Source: an uncultured Pelagibacteraceae bacterium
Lineage (GTDB): Bacteria; Pseudomonadota; Alphaproteobacteria; Pelagibacterales; Pelagibacteraceae
NCBI GenBank assembly: GCA_902539165.1
Contig: CACBHY010000002.1
Span: forward strand, 1 to 64,000
Length of the DNA: 64,000 nt
Reading direction: 5' to 3'
The notes beneath the pieces were generated by a model. It saw nothing but the letters and a program-made list of their open reading frames with translations, had not been told where the DNA came from and did not search any database. The stretch's first letter is position 1, and each line of letters begins with the position of its first letter. The position numbers and the translations under genes were made by a program. Below, in pieces: positions 40,433-50,555 of the stretch.

Positions 40433-41689
40433 ATGCAAAATTATTCAATTTTCAATCTAATCAAAAATGCATTTACTAATCATCAAAATTGGGACTTAGC
40501 ATGGAAAGATCCAACACCAAAAAAAGAGTACGATGTTGTCATTATAGGTGGAGGTGGTCATGGATTAGCTACAGCATATTATTTAGCCAAAGAACATAAC
40601 ATTACAAATGTTGCAATTATTGAAAAAGGTTGGATTGGGGGCGGAAACGTTGGAAGAAACACCACAATTATTAGATCTAATTATATGCACGATGAAAATG
40701 CGCTCTTCAGTGAATTTGGTATGAACTTGTGGAGAAAAATGAGCCAAGATTTAAATTATAATGTGATGTTTTCCCCAAGAGGAATTATTAATCTTGCACA
40801 CTCAGATGCTCAGATGAATGCTTACGCTAGAAGAGGTAACTCGATGAGGCTAAATGGAATTGATGCAGTATTGTTAAACAGAGAACAAGTAAAAGAAATT
40901 ATACCCATGGCTGATTTTTCAGAAAATGTAAGATTTCCAATATTTGGAGGATTAATGCAACCGAGTGCAGGTACTGCCAGACATGATGCTGTTGCCTGGG
41001 GTTATGCTCGTCAAGCTGACTCTATGGGGGTAGATATAATTCAAAATTGTGAAGTAACTGGATTTGACCTCTCTGCTGGAAAAATAAAAGGTATCAGAAC
41101 TTCACGTGGTGATATCAAAGTTAAAAAAGTTGGATTATGCGTTGCAGGTAGCACTAATATTTTAGCTGAAAAACTTAATATGACATTACCTATAGAAACT
41201 CACCTACTTCAAGCATGTGTTTCTGAACCTGTAAAACCAGTTTTAGATAGAGTAGTTACTTTTGGTGCAGGTCATTTTTATATTAGTCAATCTGACAAAG
41301 GTGAAATGGTAATGGGTGGTGACTTAGATGGATACAATAGTTATGCGCAAAGAGGAAATTTACCAACCTTACAACATGTACTAACCGAGGGAATTGCAAT
41401 GATGCCTTTTCTAAGTAAATTAAAAATGCTTAGAACTTGGGGTGGTATAATGGATATGTCAATGGATGGTTCTCCTATTATCGATAAAACGCACATTGAC
41501 GGATTATATTTAAACTGTGGATGGTGTTACGGTGGTTTTAAAGCAACACCAGCATCTGGTTGGACTTTCGCTCATACCATTGCACAAGACAGAGTTCATG
41601 AATTAAATGCTGGTTTCAGTTTAAATAGATTTAGCACTGGTCATTTAATCGATGAAAAGGGACTTGGAACCAAAACTTGGATATCCTAA
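40433..41689 (+). CDS. soxB: heterotetrameric sarcosine oxidase beta subunit / N-methylglutamate dehydrogenase A-like
   Basis: DVVIIGGGGHGLATAYYLA; RRGNSMRLNGIDAVLL; YLNCGWCYGGFKATPASG. Confidence 0.85.
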   Translation: MQNYSIFNLIKNAFTNHQNWDLAWKDPTPKKEYDVVIIGGGGHGLATAYYLAKEHNITNVAIIEKGWIGGGNVGRNTTIIRSNYMHDENALFSEFGMNLWRKMSQDLNYNVMFSPRGIINLAHSDAQMNAYARRGNSMRLNGIDAVLLNREQVKEIIPMADFSENVRFPIFGGLMQPSAGTARHDAVAWGYARQADSMGVDIIQNCEVTGFDLSAGKIKGIRTSRGDIKVKKVGLCVAGSTNILAEKLNMTLPIETHLLQACVSEPVKPVLDRVVTFGAGHFYISQSDKGEMVMGGDLDGYNSYAQRGNLPTLQHVLTEGIAMMPFLSKLKMLRTWGGIMDMSMDGSPIIDKTHIDGLYLNCGWCYGGFKATPASGWTFAHTIAQDRVHELNAGFSLNRFSTGHLIDEKGLGTKTWIS

Positions 41690-41959
41690 ATGCTATATAT
41701 TAAATGTCCTCACTGTGGGATGAGATCACAAAATGAGTTTTCTTATGGTGGAGATGCGAGCGTAAAAAGACCTGAGCTTAATCAAGAAATTTCAGATCAA
41801 GACTGGGATAACTTCGTATACAATAGAAAAAGCCTAAGAGGCAAACACTTGGAACTTTGGCAGCATATATCAGGATGTAGACAGTGGATTAAAGTTGAAA
41901 GGGACACTGGTACTCATGAAATATTCAATACTTATAAAGCAGACGAGGCTTCTTCTTAA
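41690..41959 (+). CDS. soxD: sarcosine oxidase delta subunit-like protein
   Basis: IKCPHCGMRSQNEFSYGGDA...LELWQHISGCRQWIKVERDT Zn-binding SoxD pattern. Confidence 0.85.
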   Translation: MLYIKCPHCGMRSQNEFSYGGDASVKRPELNQEISDQDWDNFVYNRKSLRGKHLELWQHISGCRQWIKVERDTGTHEIFNTYKADEASS

Positions 41960-44955
41960 TGAGTCAAAACTTTAGATTAGAAAACGTTGGTTTTATTAAT
42001 AGAGATAAAAAATTATCTTTTAAATTTAATGGAAAAAAGTATTTTGGCTATGAAGGAGACACTCTTGCGTCTGCTTTATTAGCTAACGGTGTTCACTTAG
42101 TAGGAAGAAGTTTTAAATATCATAGACCCAGAGGTTTTTTCGGAGCCGGTGTAGACGAGCCATATGCAGTAGTTCAATTATATAGAAACAATGAAACCGA
42201 GCCTAACGTAAAAGCTACAGAGCAAGAGCTTTTTGAGGGTTTAGAGGCTAAAAGTGTTAACTGCTGGCCGAGTGTTAATTTTGATATTGGTGCAATAAAC
42301 AATTTTCTAAAAATTTTTCTACCTGCAGGTTTTTATTATAAGACTTTCATGTGGCCAAAAAGTTTTTGGTATAGAATTTACGAACCTTTTATAAGAAAAG
42401 CTGCAGGTTTAGGCGTTGTTTCTACCAAGCATGATAAAGAGAGGTATGAACATAAATATGAATATTGTGATTTATTAATTGCAGGTTCTGGTCCATCAGG
42501 TTTGGCTAGTGCGTATGCGGCTGCAAAAAATGGAGCAAGTGTAATTTTAGCTGAGGATAAACCAAGATTTGGAGGAACATTACTTACAAGCGACGTAAAT
42601 ATTGGAAATCAATCTGGAGAAGATTGGGCAAATAGTATTATTTCAGAGCTAAAAGAAATGCCAAATGTTACTGTTAAAAACAGATCACAAGTATTTGGAT
42701 ACTACGACCATAACATGCTTGTAATGTCAGAAAAAGTTAGTGATCATTTACCGAAAACAAAAAAATATCATCCAAAACAAAGGCTATGGTATATCAGAGC
42801 AAAAGAGGTCTTAATCTCATCTGGTTCAATTGAAAGACCAATAGTTTTTGGAAATAATGATACGCCTGGAGTAATGTTGTCATCTGCTGCAAAAGAATAT
42901 TTAAAAGTTTATGGGGTCTTAGTTGGAAAAAACCCCTTGGTATTTACGAATAATGATAGTGGATATGAAACTGCAATTGAATTTAAAAAAAACGGAATTA
43001 ATGCAATTGTTTTAGATTCTAGGGTTAATCCACAATCAGAGATAATTGATGAAGCCATAAATCTGGGTATTAAAATTAAATTTTCCTACGTTGTTGTTGC
43101 TGCACAAGGGTATAAAAAAGTTAATTCAGCAGATATTTCAAAAATTTCAGATGACAAAAAGCAACTTGGTACAATTGAAAATATTAAGTGCGATTGTATT
43201 TGCGTTTCAGGTTTTTGGACACCAACAATCCATTTAGCCTCACAGTCAGGAAACAAAACTCAATTTAAAGAGGAAATTGATGCTTTTGTACCTGGAGTAA
43301 CTAAACAAAATGAAACAACATTAGGTGCTGCTAATGGAGTTTTCACATTAGAAGAGACATTAAAAAGTTCGTTCTCAGCTGGTCAAGATCTATCAAAAAA
43401 AATTACAAATAATGATAATAAAATTTCTTTTCCAAATGTTGTTGAAAAGAAGTCATCACAACATGATAAATTTTGGTGTGTACCTTTGCCAAAAGGAAAA
43501 AGTTACAAGAGATTTTTAGATTTTCAAAATGACGTTGCAGTTTCAGATATAGAAATAGCTTTAAAAGAGGGCTATCGGTCTATAGAACATGTTAAAAGGT
43601 ATACGACACTTGGTATGGCTACTGATCAAGGTAAAACAAGTAATTTAAATGGATTACAATTAGTTTCTGATATCGAAAATAAAGTAGTGCCTTCAGTAGG
43701 TCATACTACTTTTAGACCTCCATATACTCCAATTTCTATTGGAGCAATTGTAGGCAGAGAAGTCGGAAAGCATTCTAAACCTACTCGAAAATCTCCAATG
43801 CATTCATGGCATGAAAAACACAATGCTGTATTTGTTGACGCTGGAGTTTGGTTAAGGCCAAGATATTACAAAAATGGTAACGAAACTCTTTTTGAGGCAT
43901 CCAAACGAGAAGCCAAAAATGTAAGAACAAATGTTGGAGTTTGTGATGTTACCACTTTAGGAAAAATTGACATTAAGGGTCCAGACGCAGCAGAATTGTT
44001 AAACAGAGTTTATACAAATGCATGGTTAAAGTTACCAGTTGGCAAAGCAAGATATGGGGTGATGCTTAGAGAGGATGGAATTGTTATGGATGATGGAACA
44101 ACAACGAGGATTTCTGAAAATCATTATCACATGACTACTACTACAGCTCAGGCAGCAAATGTTCTTTCACATTTAGAATATTATCTACAACTTGTTTGGC
44201 CCGAACTAAACGTGAATGTTGTTTCAACAACTGAACAATGGGCTGGTGCAGCTATAGCTGGACCAAAATCTAGAAAATTATTACAAAAACTATTTCCTGA
44301 TATTGATGTTTCAAACGAAGGACTGCCTTTTATGGGGTACATGAAATCTGACCTATTTGGAGCTAAAGCTAGAATTTTTAGAATCTCATTTTCAGGTGAA
44401 TTAGCTTACGAGATTAATGTAGAGTCTGATAATGGAAACTTTATGTGGGAAAAAATTATTGAAATGGGTGAAGAGTTTAAAATTCAACCTTATGGTACAG
44501 AAGCACTTTCAACTTTAAGAATTGAAATGGGACATGTTGCAGGTTCAGAATTAGATGGTCGTACAATTCCTTATGATACTTCTTTAGAGGGATTGGTAAG
44601 TAAAAAGAAAGATTTTATTGGAAAAAGGTCGCTTGAAAGAAAGGCATTCACAGCAAATGATAGACAAAAAATAGTTGGAGTTGTACCGTTAGATAAAAAA
44701 ACAAGTATTCCTGAAGGATCTCATTTAGTCAAGGACGCACAAGCTCAATTACCAAACAAAAAATTAGGTCATATATCAGCCTCATGTTGGAGTGTAGAAC
44801 ATGATAATCCTTTTTCATTAGCGATATTAAAAGATGGAAAAAACATGATCGGTGAAAAATTGTTTGTTATGTCTCCATTAAAAAATAAAATAATTCCTGT
44901 TGAAATTGTTTCATCACACTATGTTGATCCAAAAGGAGAAAGAGTTAGATCATGA
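41959..44955 (+). CDS. soxA: sarcosine oxidase alpha subunit-like protein (with GcvT domain)
   Basis: 998 aa; GDTLASALLANGVHLVGRSFKYHRPRGFFGAG; C-terminal GcvT domain. Confidence 0.85.
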   Translation: MSQNFRLENVGFINRDKKLSFKFNGKKYFGYEGDTLASALLANGVHLVGRSFKYHRPRGFFGAGVDEPYAVVQLYRNNETEPNVKATEQELFEGLEAKSVNCWPSVNFDIGAINNFLKIFLPAGFYYKTFMWPKSFWYRIYEPFIRKAAGLGVVSTKHDKERYEHKYEYCDLLIAGSGPSGLASAYAAAKNGASVILAEDKPRFGGTLLTSDVNIGNQSGEDWANSIISELKEMPNVTVKNRSQVFGYYDHNMLVMSEKVSDHLPKTKKYHPKQRLWYIRAKEVLISSGSIERPIVFGNNDTPGVMLSSAAKEYLKVYGVLVGKNPLVFTNNDSGYETAIEFKKNGINAIVLDSRVNPQSEIIDEAINLGIKIKFSYVVVAAQGYKKVNSADISKISDDKKQLGTIENIKCDCICVSGFWTPTIHLASQSGNKTQFKEEIDAFVPGVTKQNETTLGAANGVFTLEETLKSSFSAGQDLSKKITNNDNKISFPNVVEKKSSQHDKFWCVPLPKGKSYKRFLDFQNDVAVSDIEIALKEGYRSIEHVKRYTTLGMATDQGKTSNLNGLQLVSDIENKVVPSVGHTTFRPPYTPISIGAIVGREVGKHSKPTRKSPMHSWHEKHNAVFVDAGVWLRPRYYKNGNETLFEASKREAKNVRTNVGVCDVTTLGKIDIKGPDAAELLNRVYTNAWLKLPVGKARYGVMLREDGIVMDDGTTTRISENHYHMTTTTAQAANVLSHLEYYLQLVWPELNVNVVSTTEQWAGAAIAGPKSRKLLQKLFPDIDVSNEGLPFMGYMKSDLFGAKARIFRISFSGELAYEINVESDNGNFMWEKIIEMGEEFKIQPYGTEALSTLRIEMGHVAGSELDGRTIPYDTSLEGLVSKKKDFIGKRSLERKAFTANDRQKIVGVVPLDKKTSIPEGSHLVKDAQAQLPNKKLGHISASCWSVEHDNPFSLAILKDGKNMIGEKLFVMSPLKNKIIPVEIVSSHYVDPKGERVRS

Positions 44956-45539
44956 GTTTAGTTTCAGCCCTTAAAAATGTTCATATTAATGGTCAATTTG
45001 GAGACATTGAGGATAAAAAAGAGAGTGATCTAATTATAATTTCAGAAATAACAAACTTAACAATTTTACAAATTGTTCAATACAAGAGTTCAAGTATTTC
45101 AATCAATGATATAACAATTGATAATTTAAACATGAAGTCCGAAGTTCTTTCTGTAAGTAATAATTCTAATATTAGAATTATCTGGAATGGTCCTAGAAAT
45201 TGGTTAATTGTTTCATCAAATAAAAGTATTTTGAATGAAATACATCAAAAATTTGATGATGATAATTTTGCAGTTACTGACTTGTCTCACTCTAAAGCAA
45301 TTATTGAGCTTGAAGGAAATCAAGCAAAAGAAGTTTTAAAAAAGGGATGTCCATTTAATTTTAATGAATTAAAAAAAAATAATAGTTTGAATTCAGTTTA
45401 CCACGGAATGTCTATTACTATAGATATGTTAGACGATAAACCTGATAAATTTCGAATTTTTGCCTTAAGAAGTTTTGGTGAATCACTATACCATTCAATC
45501 ACTGATGCATGCTTAGAGTTTGGTTATATTGGAAAATAA
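44952..45539 (+). CDS. soxG: sarcosine oxidase gamma subunit-like protein
   Basis: Follows soxA with 4-nt overlap; WNGPRNWLIVSS...VTDLSHSKAIIELEGNQAKEVLKKGCPFNF. Confidence 0.75.
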   Translation: MSLVSALKNVHINGQFGDIEDKKESDLIIISEITNLTILQIVQYKSSSISINDITIDNLNMKSEVLSVSNNSNIRIIWNGPRNWLIVSSNKSILNEIHQKFDDDNFAVTDLSHSKAIIELEGNQAKEVLKKGCPFNFNELKKNNSLNSVYHGMSITIDMLDDKPDKFRIFALRSFGESLYHSITDACLEFGYIGK

Positions 45540-45541
45540 AT

Positions 45542-46390
45542 TTAATCTCTGGTTGCTATATAAACTCCAATAGTAGCGACCACAAACCCTATTAAATCTA
45601 AATTACTTAAACTTTCATTTAAGAAAAACCATGCCATGAATGCAGAAGTTGGTGGAATTAAAAAAAAAATTGATACAGTTTTGCTTGCAGAATTTTTTTT
45701 AATTAAAAACATTAATATCGTAAATGCGCCAAAAGAAACCAGGAAAACCTGATGGCTCATTGCAATAATAAATGTAGAGGATAAATTAATATAGGGTTCT
45801 ACAAACAAAATAACTACGATTATATGAAATATAAAACCGCCTAAAGCTTGGTTCATATTACTTACAGACAATGGTAAATTATTACTTAGTTTTTTTTGCC
45901 ATATAGTTGAACTTGTGATTGCTATGAGAGCAATTATTGTTGCAACTAAACCATCTAATGGAATTTTTGATCCGACATCAAAACCTAAAACTAAAGAAGC
46001 TCCGATAAATCCTAAAAAAACTCCAATCCATTGTTTCGATGCTACTTTTTCATTTAATATTGGTCCACTCAAAGCATTTGTAAGAATAGGTTGAAGAGTG
46101 ACTATCAATGCTGCAATCCCAGTCGGCATTCCTTTTGAAATTGAATAAAAAACACCACCAAGATAAACACCATGAAACAACACTCCACTAAAAAAAGATT
46201 CTAAAAAGTTTTTTTTATTAACTAGAATTTTTTGCTTTGTATAAATTGAAAATAAAAAAAAACCTAAAGCAACCAAACCAAATCGAAAAGCTAATGCAGC
46301 AAATGGATCACTATTATCTACTATTGGCTTAGTCGTTATAAATGCCGATGACCACAGTAAAATAAAAACAAATGGAAACACCTTAGCCAT
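45542..46390 (-). CDS. DMT superfamily (EamA) transporter
   Basis: Polytopic; ALAFRFGLVALGFFLF, IGVFLGFIGASLVLGFD. Confidence 0.8.
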   Translation of the reverse strand: MAKVFPFVFILLWSSAFITTKPIVDNSDPFAALAFRFGLVALGFFLFSIYTKQKILVNKKNFLESFFSGVLFHGVYLGGVFYSISKGMPTGIAALIVTLQPILTNALSGPILNEKVASKQWIGVFLGFIGASLVLGFDVGSKIPLDGLVATIIALIAITSSTIWQKKLSNNLPLSVSNMNQALGGFIFHIIVVILFVEPYINLSSTFIIAMSHQVFLVSFGAFTILMFLIKKNSASKTVSIFFLIPPTSAFMAWFFLNESLSNLDLIGFVVATIGVYIATRD

Positions 46391-46491
46391 ATTCTTTTAT
46401 AATTTAAAATTTCAATTTAGTTTCAAAATAATACTCAGTTTGAGCATTTTCTATCTTGAGTTGCATGTATTATTATGCATAAATAATTTCC

Positions 46492-46794
46492 ATGATTTTT
46501 AGGTTTGTAAAAAACTTATTATTGATTGCAACTCTAATATTTTTAAATGGGTGCTTTCAAACCACAGCGCTTGTTGGACCTGGAATAACATTAGCTACTA
46601 CTGGGAATGTAATACAAGCTGGTGTCCAATATGGAGCAAACAAAGCAATTAAAAAAGAAACTGGAACAGATGCTTTGAATTATATTAAAAATAAAGTTGA
46701 AGAAAAAAATAATCAAAATAAATTTGAGAAAAAATTTAAACAACTTGTAGAAAAAAGAATTAAAACTACTAGACAAAAATTGTTGTTAAATTAA
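46492..46794 (+). CDS. small putative lipoprotein
   Basis: LLLIATLIFLNGC lipobox; Lys-rich C-terminus. Confidence 0.55.
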   Translation: MIFRFVKNLLLIATLIFLNGCFQTTALVGPGITLATTGNVIQAGVQYGANKAIKKETGTDALNYIKNKVEEKNNQNKFEKKFKQLVEKRIKTTRQKLLLN

Positions 46795-47222
46795 TCCAAA
46801 ATGTTTAATTTAATTAAATTTTCCTGCTTAGTTTCTTTACACCACATTTCGTAACTCTCACAAACTCTCCACAAGTGATCAAATGCTCTTTGAGAAATTT
46901 CAAGTGGGAAGTGACTTTTTGTATAATACAACTTTGGAATTTTCATAAGCAACTTAACCATCGAGTCTTTCTGCACCTCTAATAACTTTAATGTCTCATT
47001 AGTTATTTTTTTTCCTGTAATTTTATCTATAAATTTATTATTTTTTAATTCTAAAAACCATTTATCGTGAAATTCCCCAGAACTTACAAAATCGTATTCT
47101 TTTGTACTCATAAATATTTCAAATGCTTGCATATTGTTGATTTCTGGATTTTGTTTCTTTATTTCAATAATTTTAAAATAAATGAGTTCCGCTACTCTTA
47201 AAACATATGGTTTTTCACTCAT
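46791..47222 (-). CDS. conserved hypothetical protein
   Basis: 143-aa intact ORF, mostly helical composition. Confidence 0.45.
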   Translation of the reverse strand: MSEKPYVLRVAELIYFKIIEIKKQNPEINNMQAFEIFMSTKEYDFVSSGEFHDKWFLELKNNKFIDKITGKKITNETLKLLEVQKDSMVKLLMKIPKLYYTKSHFPLEISQRAFDHLWRVCESYEMWCKETKQENLIKLNILD

Positions 47223-47236
47223 CGAATTTAGATTTA

Positions 47237-47980
47237 TTATTTATGTTTAGTCATTGCGGATTGTGCCAATATAAGGTTGGGGTCTAAAAAAGTTTTAGAA
47301 GATTTTATATTTTTAAAAGACTTAAAAGCAAAAATTGCTATCGGCAATTCAGTACAGCCTAATATTATCTTCTTACATTTTATATTGGTTAAAAAATTGA
47401 TAGCAGGTTTGATAGCTTTTTCTGCAGCTTTTACATTCCCCATTTTTACAAATTTTATTGCTTTATTAACTGAATTTTTTTGAATTGTTTCTGGAGGGCT
47501 AATTAAGTTGTACTCTTTAGCAAAATATTTTTTATAAACACCCGTTATCAAAGTACCTTCAGTAGCTAAAAGGCCAACCTTTGATTTTTTTTTACAATTT
47601 TTTTTTGTATACTTAAAAACTTCATGAGGCATATTTATTATAGGAATTTTTATTTTTTTTTGTAGATCATCAAACCAATAATGAGCTGTATTGCAAGGTA
47701 TAACAATAAATTTACATTTATTTTTTTCAAGTAATTTGCATCCTTTTAGCAAGCTTTTTAAAACCCTATTATATTTTGCTTCACTTTTTTTATTTGTTGA
47801 TTTGTTAGATAAACTTTTGGTTTGTGATCCTATAGACTCTGGTCTGCCTGGGATATTAGATTTATTATAAAGTAAAAATAAAGGATACTCTTGATCAATT
47901 TTTCCTCTATTTAAAACTGCTAACTTGTTACAAAAATCAAGTCCAGCCTGGGTACCCATTCCACCTAAAATTCCTATCAT
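47237..47980 (-). CDS. aspartate/glutamate racemase family protein
   Basis: IGILGGMGTQAGLDFC; FIVIPCNTAHYWFDDL; KKIILGCTELPI. Confidence 0.85.
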   Translation of the reverse strand: MIGILGGMGTQAGLDFCNKLAVLNRGKIDQEYPLFLLYNKSNIPGRPESIGSQTKSLSNKSTNKKSEAKYNRVLKSLLKGCKLLEKNKCKFIVIPCNTAHYWFDDLQKKIKIPIINMPHEVFKYTKKNCKKKSKVGLLATEGTLITGVYKKYFAKEYNLISPPETIQKNSVNKAIKFVKMGNVKAAEKAIKPAINFLTNIKCKKIILGCTELPIAIFAFKSFKNIKSSKTFLDPNLILAQSAMTKHK

Positions 47981-48059
47981 GATCTGATCAATCTATAATT
48001 TTTAATATTAATTTCTATAATTAATAATTGTGTTTAAAGGTTGATATAAAAAATTTTGG

Positions 48060-48117
48060 AATTGGCTGAATGAAAAAAAATTATATAAATATTTAATTTT
48101 AAATCTTTCAGCCAATT
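48060..48117 (-). repeat. 11-bp inverted repeat with 36-nt AT-rich loop downstream of the cold-shock gene; possible 3' structure/terminator
   Basis: AATTGGCTGAA (48060-48070) and TTCAGCCAATT (48107-48117); minus-strand T6 run just beyond. Confidence 0.5.
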
Positions 48118-48129
48118 GGAAGTGTGAAA

Positions 48130-48336
48130 TTATGCAGTTTTTAAGTTAACTGCTGAAGGACCTTTAGGACCATCTTCAACATCGAAAGTCAAAGCTTGAC
48201 CCTCATCTAAACCGTTCATACCAGCATCTCTTACAGCTGAAACATGTACAAACACATCTTTTTCTTTATCTTCTCTTTCAATAAAACCAAATCCTTTGGT
48301 TGGATTGAACCATTTTACTTTTCCTTGTAGACTCAT
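48130..48336 (-). CDS. cold-shock domain protein
   Basis: [32 protein letters not shown]. Confidence 0.95.
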   Translation of the reverse strand: MSLQGKVKWFNPTKGFGFIEREDKEKDVFVHVSAVRDAGMNGLDEGQALTFDVEDGPKGPSAVNLKTA

Positions 48337-48452
48337 ATTTATCTTCTTACTTTTTGTTATATTAATTTGTTACTTATAATTAAGTAATAAACGCTTTCTT
48401 TAGAATTTGCGGGGTTTTGTCAACAAAATATAATATATTTTAAAAATAAAGT

Positions 48453-48920
48453 TTAATTTGTGTCAATTTTTTTGGTTAAATAAACAGAATTGGGGTCCTC
48501 ATTGTAATGTGCAAACGGTTTACATTCAACAAATCCACATTTTTTAAAAAGTTTTCGTGCCGGTAAAAAAAAATTCCCAGAGCCAGTTTCAATACTCAAT
48601 TTTTCAATATTAAGCTTTTGAGCTTCTTCAATTAAATGTTGGATAACGTGGATACCATAGCCTTTATTTCTAAAAGTGTTGTGAATTCGTATTGATTTGA
48701 ACTCACCATGTTTTTCGTCTAAAAATTTTAAAGCTCCACAACCCATCAACTTATTGTTTTCCCATAAACTCCAAAACTTTATAGAAGGTATTTTTAAACC
48801 TGGAATATCTAATACATGTGCGCTCCCTTCAGGAGAAGCAGCTCTTAATTCTATAAAATGTTTGGATAAAAGTTCATGAACTTCTGGATCATCAAAGTTT
48901 CCCTCTATTGATTTTAACAT
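48453..48920 (-). CDS. GNAT family N-acetyltransferase
   Basis: FKSIRIHNTFRNKGYGIHVIQHLIEEAQ acetyl-CoA binding motif. Confidence 0.75.
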   Translation of the reverse strand: MLKSIEGNFDDPEVHELLSKHFIELRAASPEGSAHVLDIPGLKIPSIKFWSLWENNKLMGCGALKFLDEKHGEFKSIRIHNTFRNKGYGIHVIQHLIEEAQKLNIEKLSIETGSGNFFLPARKLFKKCGFVECKPFAHYNEDPNSVYLTKKIDTN

Positions 48921-49967
48921 TTATACTAATATTGTGATGTGACCCATTTTTCTTTTTTCTTTTATCTCTTTTTTAAGATAATCAAAGAAAAATTCATTAT
49001 CTTTTAAACTTGTAGAATTTCTGTAATGAGATATTTGATCACCAAGCAAATTAATCATTTTTGCATTAGATATTTTTTTTAAGGGAATTTGTTCTAATCC
49101 ACAAACAGCTCTAACATGGTTTTCAAACTGACTAACATTAAAAGCATTAATAGTTAAATGACCTGAATTGTGTACTCTTGGCGCGATTTCATTTACATAT
49201 AAATTATCATTTCTATCAATAAAAAATTCAACACATAAAGTTCCAGTATACTTAAGTTCCTCGGCAATTAACATGGCCCACTCTTTTGATTGGTCAAATA
49301 TTTTTTCATTTATATCAGCAGGTATTTTTGAGTTTTTAAGTATTTGGTCTTCGTGTGTATTTTCTATTGGTTCATAAATCTCATATTTATTATTACTGAA
49401 TCTAGTAATGATTATTGAAATTTCTTTTTTTAATTTAACTAGTTTTTCTAGAATATACCCACGTGAAAAATCTAAATTGATTGAATTTAGATCCTCCCTC
49501 GAACTTATTGGGTGCTGGCCTTTTCCATCATATCCTAGCGTTGTAGTTTTTAATATTCCCGGAAGAAAATCTTCTAAAGCATCTATATCTGATTTTTTTT
49601 CAATAGATACATATCTTGTAGTTCTAATATTTAACTTATTAATAAAATCTTTCTCTGCTAACCTATGTTGTATTAGTCTATTAACAGAAGGTTTAGGTAA
49701 TACTGGTTTTAACTTATTGATTTCATTAAGTGTCTCATAAGGTATATTTTCAAATTCATAAGTAACTACATCAGCTAAATTGGTAAATTCTGAAATTTTA
49801 TTTTTATCATCGTATTTTCCAGATATAAACTTATTGCAAAAATTTTGTGCAGGTGCATCTAAATCATCACAAAAAATAACAGTTTTAATATTAAGTTTTT
49901 TTGCTGCAATTGCGAGCATACTTCCTAGCTGTCCTCCCCCAATAATTCCAAGTGTTATATCCACCAT
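48921..49967 (-). CDS. purK: 5-(carboxyamino)imidazole ribonucleotide synthase
   Basis: LGIIGGGQLGSMLAIAAKKL; VTYEFENIPYETL; NEIAPRVHNSGHLTI. Confidence 0.9.
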   Translation of the reverse strand: MVDITLGIIGGGQLGSMLAIAAKKLNIKTVIFCDDLDAPAQNFCNKFISGKYDDKNKISEFTNLADVVTYEFENIPYETLNEINKLKPVLPKPSVNRLIQHRLAEKDFINKLNIRTTRYVSIEKKSDIDALEDFLPGILKTTTLGYDGKGQHPISSREDLNSINLDFSRGYILEKLVKLKKEISIIITRFSNNKYEIYEPIENTHEDQILKNSKIPADINEKIFDQSKEWAMLIAEELKYTGTLCVEFFIDRNDNLYVNEIAPRVHNSGHLTINAFNVSQFENHVRAVCGLEQIPLKKISNAKMINLLGDQISHYRNSTSLKDNEFFFDYLKKEIKEKRKMGHITILV

Positions 49968-49968
49968 T

Positions 49969-50460
49969 TTATTTAGGATTTTTTTTTACTTTTTTTGTTT
50001 GAACTGAGCGCCAATTTTGAAGTTTTCTTTTAATAACAGTATCGTTATTTGAGATAATTGAAGCAGCTAATAGTGCGGCGTTGATTGCTCCATCGTCGCC
50101 AATTGCGAGAGTACCAACTGGTATTCCTTTTGGCATCTGTGCTATTGACAATAGACTATCCAAACCTTTTAGTTTTTTGCTTTCAATAGGTACACCAAGT
50201 ACTGGTATAGTCGTAAGCGCTGAAATCATTCCAGGCAAATGAGCGGAGCCCCCTGCGCCAGCTATAATAACTCCAATATTTTTTTTTTGAGCATCCAAGG
50301 CATATTGGTACATTCTTTTAGGGGTTCTATGAGCGGATATGATTTTGGTTTCAAATGGAACGCCAATTTTTTTTAGTGTTTTTTCTGCTAGCTGCATCGT
50401 TCTGTAATCCGATTGACTACCCATCACTATTGATACTTTAAGAGATTTATTTTTTTTCAT
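49969..50460 (-). CDS. purE: 5-(carboxyamino)imidazole ribonucleotide mutase
   Basis: VSIVMGSQSDYRTMQLAEKTL; SAHRTPKRMYQYA; AGAGGSAHLPGMISALTTIPVLGVP. Confidence 0.95.
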   Translation of the reverse strand: MKKNKSLKVSIVMGSQSDYRTMQLAEKTLKKIGVPFETKIISAHRTPKRMYQYALDAQKKNIGVIIAGAGGSAHLPGMISALTTIPVLGVPIESKKLKGLDSLLSIAQMPKGIPVGTLAIGDDGAINAALLAASIISNNDTVIKRKLQNWRSVQTKKVKKNPK

Positions 50461-50555
50461 GAAATTTTGAATGATTTCTTTATTTCAAAATTAATTCAAA
50501 ATTTCAATAAAATTAATAGTATTTAAAAAACATATTGATTAGAGTTATTCATATT

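Noticed and set aside
49408-49740. Plus-strand 110-aa ORF
   Set aside because: Antisense to purK; no domain signature or regulatory context.
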